A program made the position numbers and the translations under genes. A DNA stretch of 64,000 nt from Aphis gossypii (taxonomy: Eukaryota; Arthropoda; Insecta; Hemiptera; Aphididae). The DNA lies in NCBI RefSeq assembly GCF_020184175.1, contig NC_065530.1:38355260-38419259 (forward strand). Direction: 5' to 3'. This document shows positions 52,722-64,000 of this stretch, piece by piece; the stretch's first letter is position 1; every line of letters starts with the position of its first letter. A model generated the notes under the pieces. That model had not been told where the DNA came from and made no database searches. It saw only the letters and a list, made by a program, of their open reading frames with translations.

Positions 52722-55700
52722 CTGCTTGTGTAGCAATAAATAAACAAAAATAATATTGATATTTCATCACCGCGATAATAATATAGGCAAATGTTCACAC
52801 ACAATAGTGTATACAGATATATACCGTAGCAGTGTCACATTTGTATTCTGATTTGTTCGCCTACTAAAAAGCCAAAAAATACTATTCACATAGATATTTT
52901 TCTTATCTAAATTTAATAATCATCGAAAAATACTATTACCTATACTTATAATCAATGTCTTCATTTGTTAAGAATATTTTTATACAGCCAAACGGCTATG
53001 TCTTACTACCGATTGAATTTGTGTATCGTATGAGTAAATACTGCACCGGTATCGCCCCCTAAAACGTTGCAATCGATGAGTGCGAATTTCGGAGTGAAAG
53101 TGAAAATAAAATTATGTGATCGATGTATACCTATATATTATAATATACATACTTACCAAAAGATGTATATGTTAATGTCACGATGACGTGTATATTAGTG
53201 AAAAATAAAATAAGAAACCATACATATTATGTGTACTTAGATTGTGGTATAAATGAGAAAAATGGAAAGTCGAAAAATATGGCTAATTATATTAATAAAA
53301 ATTTATCTTCAGAACGTCATATTTGCAGTAAATAGGATAATTATTATACTATTATACTATCGGCGTATGCGTTTTTGGCGAAGAAGACCGAAAACAAGTG
53401 CGAATATAAATTGGCTAACATATTATAATAATATATATGGTATGGACAGATATGAAGAACGACGCTGCTATTACTGTCGGTACTTATACCTCTAATAAAT
53501 TATATTGTACCTATGATGAAAGATTTATAGATTTCAAATATATAAACATAGACGAACGAACAGATACTATATTGTACACTATACGCAAACTGAATAATAT
53601 GTACAATATTAATGACAATCCGCGTATGATGTCATTGATCGTTTTTCGACTTCTATACGTTTGCGCCATAGAACATACCAGACATTCTATTCGTTTGCAT
53701 ATACGGTGCAGATTTCTTTCTAAAATTCCTAGAATAAGTTTTGAGATTGACTCACTAGCTATTATATTAACAAACTTTCGGGTGTCATCGCCACACCAAC
53801 TCCCCTATTCTGTTCAAAGTTCCCTTTTCTCTTCTAATTATTTATTAAAATTTTCTCACTATAGTCACGACTTCGTATTTATTTATTTTTATTATAGCTT
53901 TATCATTCTTAATATATAAGTTGATAGTTAAGTATTATGTAGTACATTTTGTTTATTAATAATTATCATTTTGATTTTGGATTTCAGTCTATTTTTATAA
54001 AATAAAATAATATACTATTCGTATACCACTGCAAGTAATATAAATTATAGTCGCTATAATATTTGAGGAAGTATACTCATTTAATGAGTACAGATATAAT
54101 AATACGAGAATTAAAGTTCATCATGGTCTCGATAACATAATAACATACTGCATCCCAGTGATGGTTTTTTTTCTTAATACATTATTATTCGTTCTTGTTC
54201 AGATTTTATTGCTGGAAAAATGATAATTACTATCAACAGCGGTTATATAGACCTAAAAACTCTCGTTGTGTCTCCTAAACCACCCACAAATATTTTTTTT
54301 CCTCGACGTTAGAGCCCCATTGTATTTTATACACTGACACGCCCCGTAGTCCTGTACGATGTAATTAAATTATATTATATATGCATATATATTACCAGGT
54401 TATATTCCGAGGGATGTATTATATAACTACACGGACATTATGGCGGCGACGACGACAATAATAATAATAATAGTCGTGAGTAAGCTACGTTCTTCGTCCG
54501 TTTTTCACCGCACACGCGTTTACAATTTTCTAAGCGGATTCGTAACCCGATGACAATACGTCTTGTACGTAATAATATTATTGTAATGTTGTTGTTATAA
54601 AATTGTCCGGCGCTGCAGTTCAGTGCAACGGCCGACACATGAGGTTTTCGATATATTATTATAATGAAGAAACAAATCAATTCGCGTACATATAATGGAC
54701 GAGCGATTAAACAGGCGAGTCACGTACTTTATACGCGCCATGATAATATTATGTATTGCGAACCCGAGCCGCAAGCATGGCGACATTGGCGGTCGACCGG
54801 TCGGTTAACCCACTTGACTGATTAATAATGGCAATAAACAATGGGAACGCTTAAAAACGTTTTATTATTTTTTCGTTTTTTAGTCCAAGACTGTCTGTAA
54901 GTATATATAATATATTATTGTAAACACTGCTACTGGTATAGACTGCCCCGTTGCTGTTGCTGCGGTCAGAGTTATTGAATAAGAATAAGTGCAGTTCGTT
55001 GCAGTAGGTATGCAGTATAATACACCTACGCGCGTACCTATGTCTTGTGACTGGCGGATACAAGTTTAACAACGAAGGAGGGAGGAATTCAAATGAAAAA
55101 AAGCTGCATCGATTTAATATTGTGTAGTAGTTGTTATTAAAAGGTTTTTACTAAGATGATTGCAGATCGTCAATTGGAGGTCGCACGATAATATAAAAAT
55201 ATCAGACGACGGGTCGAGCTGTCACGGATATATTATAGAAATAATCGACTTCGTTGCTGTAGTTCGTATGTTTTGTAATTTCTGCTATAACTACCGCAAT
55301 TTATACTCGAAAATATTAAACGATAAAAAATTACGTCCAGTAAATGAAAATTCTCAGTTGCGAGGTTGTAAGTGTCGACGGTAATTGATTTTGGTTGCGC
55401 GTAAAACTATAATTGTGACTATTGGCTGCAGTAGTAAAGAGATGCGACACATATAGTTGAATTTGTGAGCAATTTAATTTATTTTTGTCACATGTCAATA
55501 TTTTATGATCACGAGAAAAATGTAGAGAGTTAAAAAAAATATATATAAGTCATGAATTTATTGATTATATGTCTCTTCACTTGTGGTCCTATATGTAGCG
55601 AGTGTGGCTATACAGATAAGCTATATATAAAATGATATCGTTATGCGTTATAATATACGACCACAAATTACATAAAATCAAAGGAGTAATTTATCAACGA

Positions 55701-56501
55701 CACCAGAGACTCGGTGGATTCGGTTTTTGATCCCACACACCTGTGTAACGTAGTTTTTTATAATTTGGACGCGATTGTTGTTACACAATAACGCGCAGAC
55801 GGTTTTTACTTTTTTTTTTTTTTTGAAGCAGGTGTCATTTATTCAAATTCTCACGTCCATAACGTGTGTATAAATAATATGAAGTCGACAAGTATAAAAA
55901 ATAATCCTTTTTTATGTTAGTGTGTTAGTATGCTCGAAATGGAAGAGATCGACACTGCAGACGACACTTTGGTCGCATTATGTTAGACCGATGAATGCAG
56001 TTGAATGTATAACTTGAACAATAATATTAAGATCGGATAAAAATATAAAATTAGATTGTTCAATTAATGATTTTGTTTATATTATAGTGTATATTTTAAA
56101 TGACGTATGAACTTCAAAAACTGCGAATTATAAAAATCAGTTGTATACATATTAAACTATAAATACATAGAATTAATCGTATCATACATTATATACGTAT
56201 AGGGCATAGTTAATTTTATGGTTCTATCAAAACTTTTCAAAAATTAGTATTTTATAATGATTATAAAAATATTAATGAATTTTGAAAAAGTAGGTATTTA
56301 TCCTCAATACAATAACCCTGTTAAACATGATTGCTTGTTTATGATATACGATTAGGTACTGAATATGAACACGAAAGGTTTTCGTATAAAATTTACTATT
56401 ATAATAAATAACAATAATATAAAACGTTAAAACGCGTAATACGTGTTGACAAGAGGAAAATTCAAAACCAAAAATAAAAATGATATTTCATCTAAACCCG
56501 T

Positions 56502-56516
56502 GGGGGGGGGGGGGGG
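56502..56516. repeat. Poly-G tract
   Basis: Fifteen consecutive G, striking in AT-rich DNA. Such tracts here often sit near decayed transposon ends, but no terminal repeat could be paired with this one. Confidence 0.85.
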
Positions 56517-58364
56517 TGAGGGCACACATTATTAAAACGCGTTAAAATGTGTAATAATAACAATAATATAAAGTACTGGTGTAAAGATGAGATTAAAAAG
56601 CAACGGCGCACCCGTTTGGATTTATGCCAGAGTATGATGCGCACAATAGAACTAATTTCCTGGAGATGGGTATATATATATCATACTATTTTATACACTA
56701 CACAGCCTCAGCAGTGTATAAAAGATAGATTTTAAAATATACACTCACCAGGAAAACGAAATGCGGTTGCATTATTATTAGGTATACGTATACACCGACG
56801 GAGAAAGTATAAAATGTCAGCGTTACCAAAAGATAATGTTACGCAGTGGAAATTCAACTGTTATAAGTCTATAGAAAATCGAAGTGGCGTAAGTTGCGAA
56901 CAGTGTAATAATAAATAAGAGTGGCGTTGATTGGGACGGTGTTATATCTATAATACATTATAAGAACCGAAATGACACCTCTCACAAGGTAATTGTTATT
57001 AATGGTATATACATCGCACCTGTACCTATTATAACAGTTGATATAATATGTATAGGTAATTTGATAGTGAATATATATTATTATGGTATGAGTGATGTTT
57101 TTAGACGACTTTTACGAAATTACGATAGTCGTGTTATTACATGGTAAATACACAAGTGTTTCAATTAACATAAAATTGGATTAATATGTAATATATAATA
57201 TTAGCTAGATCTCGAAATAAAGAATAAAATATAGATACCTAAGATATATGCGCATAGAATCTAATGGGCACTTGACACTTTTGCACTTATTGTCCGCAGC
57301 TTGGAAGGAAAATTGACGGATGAATGAGATGTCAAATTTTTTTTCGTGTTTTTAGACTTATTATAAGGCAGCAGTTTTAGTGTTGGAGCACTGTAGTCAC
57401 ATAGTTTTCAGTAATAATAATGTTTACCATGAATACGAAAAATCTATAAAATAGATATTTTTTTCGCTTGAAGTAAAAATATCTCTCAACACACGCTACT
57501 GTAGTGTTTTCCAAAAGTGTTGCGTCAATAATTTGATTTTGTAACCTATCATAGGTATACGAGACAATAATAAAAATATTATTAAAAACGATTTTTGAAA
57601 CAAATATAAAATTATTTCAAATATACTTTTTTTAGAAAAAAAAACAATAGTTATTATAAAAATAAGACAAATGTATGTATTTCAATATTTTATAACGAAT
57701 TATAATACTCGTTTTGTCTATTGCGGTAAGGTGTTTGTTGTTTTACCCAGACATAAAAGTTATTGTGGTTTAGTATCTGAGAAATACAAAATCTTATCGA
57801 ATTTATGTCCACAACTTTTACTTTTTGAACTTTAGTGGTTAAAAATAATACGGAACTACAACGGCAATAATATGGATTTATATATTTCGATTGACAACTT
57901 TAGTTAAGTCATTATTGTTTTAATGGTGACAAACATTGAATTTATGTGCACGGAGTAATATTACTTAATTTTAATAACGATTGATTCAGGTACAACGGGT
58001 GAGTACTTCTGTTATTATATTATGTTAACAATAAAATGTTTTGATAATATTTTACGGTATCACGAGCCGCGCAAGGCCATCCCGTATAATATAAATGATA
58101 TCATGCCGACTTTATAATACATATTATTCAGTGACTATTATATTGAGTGTGTGTACGCGCCGATGATAACAAAACAAAATATAATAATTGGTGTTTTTGT
58201 CTTTACTTCGGTCATTATCGGCCCCAGTTGACGGCCGAAAGACCACGATCCTTCCAATGATTTCGTAATTAAGCCGAACGAAACTAAAAACGCTAAAATA
58301 CATCTGATTAAAGGACCTTGGGATGGAGAAAACACAATAAATTAACGATTAAAAAAAAACCACC

Positions 58365-58407
58365 AATAATAATAATAATAATAATAATGATGATGATGAT
58401 GATGATA
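58365..58407. repeat. Compound microsatellite (AAT)n(GAT)n
   Basis: About eight AAT units run directly into about six GAT/ATG units. Confidence 0.9.
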
Positions 58408-60336
58408 ATCAAATCTGAATTATATAGTAGTTTCGCCTCACTGTTGTTGCAATAAATTGAAATACATATATACATATTATAATTATACATTATACTTCAC
58501 GCGTATAATAAAACAAATATACCTATATACATACATAATATTATATTATGTTGGAGCGTCGCCGAGTCGATTTGCAGATTTCTAAAGCGAAAATCGAGAG
58601 GATGGATGAAAACACTCGTATAGGTATTATACGAAATGTGCGTTTTCACTTTGATTGTAGGGTGCATTTACAAAGTTCGGTGTATAATCAGAAGAAACAG
58701 TCAGACGTGATATTTTTTATAATTTGAAAATTTGCATTCTAATAAAAAACGTAAGTCATGATACAATATTTCGAAGCTAATATAATAACATATATGGGCG
58801 TGATGGTATCAAAAATTGTCGTTAAAGATTTTAGAACTACTTACAATAATGTGCTCGTAACATTATACTAGTATACAGTAAATATATTTGCTCTCGGAAC
58901 GCATTGTTCAACGATGCGTACACCCATACGGAAACGTATATTTAATACGATAACGATGTAAATTTCCATAAACACGCGAGCAAACCGCTATAACGCTAAA
59001 AAAGAAAATCCCGTAAAAAGCAAGTCATTGGAGAATGCGCGCGAGTTCTAATACATTTATACATAATCAGATAGTCTGTACTCTGTAGGCTTCGTAATAT
59101 TAAAATAACAGATGAGACTGGTAAACATTTAAACGATGGCAGCGAGAAATTATCGAAACGTCACAAAAAAAATACAACGATTACGATTTCGACAATGTTT
59201 AATATTACCATTATAAATAGTCTAAATGAAAAGCGTAGTGAATGACCTACGTACGAAACAATGTTGGGTACATGACCGGTTATATTATGTAAGTATTATT
59301 ATAGAACTAGAACTTTTGACCAAAATTGCTAACATATCACTCTATAAAATGACTTAAAAATTCTAATACAAAAATAAAAATTACAGCATTCAATATCAAA
59401 AGTTTATAAAACATGATTTATTATATTGATTCTTTTATTCTTATATCAATGATGAAATTATCAAAAAATTAGTTTTTTCTAGTAGGTATTACCGATATGA
59501 ATAAAAAGTATTTACCAGATTCGTTTATTTCCAATAATGTGACGATTATAAGTTTATAATAGAGTATAACGTAGGTATAGTTTGGCACTTAGCGCTTTTT
59601 GACGTTAGGTGTTTCATGTACAAAACACAACACATTATGATTTATTTCAATGGGGAAAATGAATTGTTTTATCTCCAAAAAATATAATTTATTATATTAT
59701 GATAAAAATCCCATTGCACAATTGCATACAAAATAAACTATAAAAATATCCAAAAATTGCATCAATACCTATAACAACTTTATATATTATTTTAAACTGT
59801 ACTATTGACAAAACACATTTATAAGTTACGGTGCTAAGAAAAAAAATCACAAATATAATAAACTTTGAGACCTAGTTATAATTATTGTATCAGGCTAGAA
59901 TGCAATTCCATATATATATATTATATACATCGACAAGTTTGACGACAGTAACGGAGAGGCGAAATCGAAAATCCTTGGCCCGTCTTGAATATACGTGACA
60001 GAATAATATAATATCAACATTATTATTATAGGTAGGTATCGGACAATAAACACTGGTATGATATTTTAATATTATAACCAGACTTATCGTGATTGTATAT
60101 ACGTTTCCAACCTATCGATATATATAGATGGGTTATAGGTATAATAATATTATGTTACCTACATATTATTATCATCATTATTACTATTATGCGTGTGCAA
60201 CACAGTACGCGCGGCAGCTGGGAATGATTTTCGGTTCTGGCGCTCGCCGAGTGATGTGACCTAGTTATTCCCAGTATACAATTGCTTTTTCTCTTTGTTT
60301 TTGTCTGACAATAATTACTTTTTTTTCCACCGTCAC

Positions 60337-60451
60337 CCCGCCGCGGGAGAGAATAAGTGCCCGATAGGTCCAAGGACGAAGCGCATGAAAAAGCGTTCGC
60401 CGCCGCAGAAAAAGCTCGGGGTCCCGACCTTTCGATATTCGTTATCGTCAT
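60337..60451 (-). CDS. cv-c: Candidate first coding exon of the RhoGAP gene
   Basis: An ATG at 60451 opens 38 codons (MTITNIERSGPRAF... to ...LSGTYSLPRR) plus one base, ending at a possible donor CGGCGGG before GTGACG. Phase 1 fits both the 52721 exon and the 40871 SAM exon. The block is GC-rich, Ala/Ser-rich and stands out from the AT-rich background. The alternative is a GC-rich 5' UTR or promoter. A TATA-like run lies about 40-60 bp upstream on the minus strand. One phase match in three is expected by chance. Confidence 0.3.
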
Positions 60452-63400
60452 AGCGCTGTGTGTAGACTGCGAGGTATAATGTATACTGTATAGAATATAA
60501 TATATATATATATACGCACATAATATAATATACTTAATACCTGTTGTTATTATTACACCCGCCCGCCAGTGATAACCCGAACACGCGGTACAATATTTGC
60601 GAAAAAAACAATATTACAATCGTTCGACTTTCTCCATGATAAAAACCTAATCGTCGATCGCCCGCACAATATAATAATACGCATTATCGATATTGGATTT
60701 CTGAACATGCATTCACACTATACGTCACGTCAAATTCATTCGGATTAGTAATTTTTTGTTTTATAAGCTAATGCACAAAAATATTGTTGTACAATAGATG
60801 GTCTATAAAAACCATTTTGGACTTGCATATCGCATATATTACAAAATATATATTACAATAGGCGACTTCTGACTATAAATAATTTCATAACGGCATCGTT
60901 GGGCCATGTACAATATAAATGAACGCTAATGACAGTGAGTGAGAGAGCATTCGTAAATAACGGACATGTAATATAATATATTTATTATACTTAATATTTT
61001 TTAAATATGTTCGTATTGTATATTATATACTTACATAAAATGGAGCTATTTAATAAGTCTATTCTCACGGACATAACGATTTTCGATTATAATATAATTT
61101 GCAGACTCCTTTTTAGTATATAATTATGTTACTTGCGAGGCTTTCCCAAATATTCAATTCGAATAATTACTATTTAGTATTTACTTCACGCGAGTTCAGT
61201 TCATATAGTTAGTCTCCAATCTAATATATTTCTTTGAGAATTGCAGTTAGATGTCTCTGTATGTCTAGCTCATCGGCGTTACATTGGTGTATAATCATAT
61301 ATATAGATAGAAACAGATTTGATTTTTTTGATAAATATGTTATTCGTGTTTTTCCTTTCAGCTCGTGAACTCCATATTTCAATAAACAAATCGAATGCGT
61401 ACCAACTGTTTTATCGTTTTACTGAGTAAAACAATATCTCAGAAAGTATAAAACAATTTAATTTTATAAACAAATGTACTACTGACAATTGTAGAAAAAT
61501 ACAACATATAATATTTCGTGAACAGTATAACTTTAAAATGATTTTTTTTTTTATTATTATTCAGTGTATTTCGATTGTTGCAGCAGTTAGGCTAGGTTAG
61601 TTTCGACTTAATGTATTATACATGTGTGGGGTGATAATTATGGTTGATTGTTATTATTGCAAAGTGCGTGTGCGATGCTGGTATCGCATGTATAATAATC
61701 TACCTACATTTAGACAAGCGCGAGATAAACATCGTTTTTCCTCCAATTCGATGATCTCTGTGCAAGTCTTATTGGTGTACAACACCAGAATTGCATCGGT
61801 CTCCTCGAAATGAAAGTATATTATATGATAATTATTGTTCAATGCATCGTCGTTGTTCAAAGAATTTCAATTGTGCCCTAGCTAGCGAGGCTATCCGGTC
61901 CACGTTGCAGACATAAAAATGGAAAAATAATAAGCGATGCACCGTTTCGTAAGATTGCATTACAAATGTAGAAAATAATATAATACACATCAATTGTGCT
62001 CATAAATGTTGAATGTCCTTGCAACTTGCAAGTTATATATATGTACGCATACTATACTATAACTATACACCACGCGGCGACGTGTCTGAGTAAAGTGACA
62101 TTACAGGTTACGCCAATCACAAATTGGATTAATTTAAAAATTGTATTAGCGCTCAAACTCGTTTATAATCATTTTATGCCATTATGAACATTTTGAATTA
62201 GTTCATCTTACAGTTGATGACCCCAACAATTAAATTATTTACTATAAGTCTTAATGTAACGCGTGTAAGACTCGATCTTATATTCTATTAATTTTACTAA
62301 CGTAATGTAGTTTATTTGATTTCAGCTTGTTAATATACATAGAATCCAACATTATTGTTAACATGTGTACTATATATACTATAAAGGATACGTGCTGAAT
62401 GTCACCTCTGTCTTATATACCTACAGAGACTTACAGTATCTATCACACTAGCTTCCGATCGACTTGTTTTCCGGTTGTTTCGGGTATATATATATATATT
62501 AAATATACGCGAAAACAGGGGAAATCTAATTTCCTCGAGTATTCAACTGTTAAATTTAATTTGGTCGTGTCAATTGCCAAAACTTTGTGTTTCAAACTTA
62601 TATAGTTCAAAGACCACGTTGGCACTTGGTACAATATATTTTTTCATCCAATAATCTCTATACGATCAAAACGCAAAGTTGTGAATATAACATAAAATAA
62701 ACTTATTATAAAGGTTGACGGTGGTATTTATTTATATATTATTTTTTATTTTATGGGTTCCTATATAGAATATTATATTAATAACACTATACTAGGTCAT
62801 TACACGCGAATTAAAAATATGTCCTATTCCTGAATAAAATCGGAATAACATTGAAAATAATAGTTTTTTAAACTTAAATAGTTTCTAGACAAATCAACAT
62901 CATCATGATTTGACATAATAAAGAAAAAAAATGATAGAAAAAAGTCTCCAAGACCATAATATAGGTATAACAATAGTAATATGAAATATTTTGATTTTTC
63001 TTGCTGTATGCTCACGTTTGGCCTTAAAGAGAACGCCGCATGTCAAGTTATTTTTGTTTTTAGAATTTGGATAGTTTTATTGTAAATACGATGTTGAGAA
63101 ATTTAAAGGATGTTAATACCACGAAATTACAGAGTACAGAGTTCTCTGATATGGCCTTTTCTCGGTATTTATTCCCGTACGAAACTGTTTTTCTATATGA
63201 TTTTGTAATTAAGCACCAAAATTAACTACGGTATGCTGGCATATACATAGAAGTATAAAACCACCTAAACTTTAGTAAGATCCTTTAAAATTGCATTAAA
63301 ATGCCAGGATATTATTAAAGCATTTTTATGGTTAAATTAAGATCACCCTATTTAGAATATTTATTATATCGAGTGTCTAAGATGCTTGCAATATTTACGT

Positions 63401-64000
63401 AAGAGAAAATTAAACAAGTAGGCATGTCAAGAAAAACTAAATTGGGAATTACTTTTAGTTGTGCATTTTATCGAAAGACTTTTCGTAATATTCGATTAAA
63501 TAATATTATAAGTAGGTACTATAATATAAATTTATATTTATTATAGCCCTAAATAATGATAACAAAACTGCACTCATACGGTCCAAACATAATATTATTA
63601 TAGAATACAATATTGCAGACCGTTTGTGTGTAAACTGTATACTGCATACCTACCTATACTTATAATAATATGACATGTACGTAATAACTGTAAACTTCGA
63701 GTGTTGTGGAAATGATGTGTGAAGGGGTAGGGGGTGGGTCATCGAGCAAGGGAATTGTGGAGTGTTGTGCCCCAGCGTACGGTCGATGTATATTACACAC
63801 GCACATTGGAGTTTATGTCATAATGCGTATGTATATATATATATATATGTAAGCACAATGGGTATCAGATAAATCACTTGAATTTATTACGGAAAGATGT
63901 GCCATACGACATTTTAACACCCACGGTTCGCCCTGCCCGACATCGCCCATTGTTTGTCTAAGTATAAAGTACGTGGCGTTGTTTGTCGTGCGCACAATCA

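Larger units (their letters stand above)
40872..64000. other. 23-kb gene-poor 5' region of the RhoGAP gene
   Basis: AT-rich DNA with no second recognisable gene on either strand. It contains the two candidate RhoGAP exons, a hAT-like remnant near 44.5 kb, several microsatellites and isolated GC-rich patches (about 41565-41610, 48905-49030, 60320-60450). Open frames of 60-160 codons occur but show no family motif. Interpretation as long 5' intron(s) plus promoters is inference. Confidence 0.6.

Noticed and set aside
53253..53495. Bicycle-type aphid effector or Harbinger transposase
   Set aside because: A single CYYC and an Arg-rich stretch are not enough. The expected repeated CYC motifs or DDE blocks are absent.
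40872..64000. A second protein gene in the right third
   Set aside because: No recognisable family motif with consistent splice phases on either strand apart from the two RhoGAP candidate exons.
1..64000. CRISPR arrays, bacterial operons or prophage
   Set aside because: The sequence is clearly eukaryotic with spliced animal genes; no spaced direct-repeat array exists.

Overview
This window looks like nuclear DNA of a hemipteran insect, most likely an aphid (inference). It is very AT-rich. The genes are split into many small exons by mostly short GT-AG introns. It carries hAT-like miniature elements, a decayed Jockey-type retroposon and a tRNA-like SINE head, and short TAGGTAGGTA-type strings recur throughout. 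There is no bacterial-style gene layout, CRISPR array or operon.

Three protein genes are recognisable. All lie on the minus strand and follow one another head to tail. (1) Nidogen/entactin, 66-15104: I could join 21 exons in phase from signal peptide to stop, giving about 1279 codons (NIDO domain, G2 barrel, an EGF array and a YWTD beta-propeller). (2) Proteasome adapter ECM29/ECPAS, 15373-25238: 34 exons in phase, about 1725 codons of HEAT/ARM-type helical repeat, including one GC-AG intron. (3) A DLC/STARD13/crossveinless-c type RhoGAP, with SAM, RhoGAP and START domains: 12 core exons at 29954-40871. Its 5' end lies further right, with two candidate upstream coding exons at 52629-52721 and 60337-60451.

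Layout: 1-15.1 kb nidogen, with a 4.4-kb and a 2.6-kb intron around the GC-rich NIDO exon; 15.1-15.4 kb a 268-bp gap; 15.4-25.2 kb ECM29; 25.3-29.95 kb intergenic, with a decayed Jockey-type reverse transcriptase; 29.95-40.9 kb the RhoGAP gene; 40.9-64 kb AT-rich DNA, probably the long 5' intron(s) and promoter region of the RhoGAP gene.

The three genes are not an obvious pathway. Nidogen is a secreted basement-membrane linker, ECM29 is cytosolic and binds the 26S proteasome, and the RhoGAP is a cortical regulator of Rho signalling. The points most worth a second look are a one-base frame break in the RhoGAP gene, its two phase-compatible upstream exons, the GC-AG intron and unclear start of ECM29, and two hAT-like miniature elements with degenerate 8-bp target-site duplications. 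I found no new multi-gene system.
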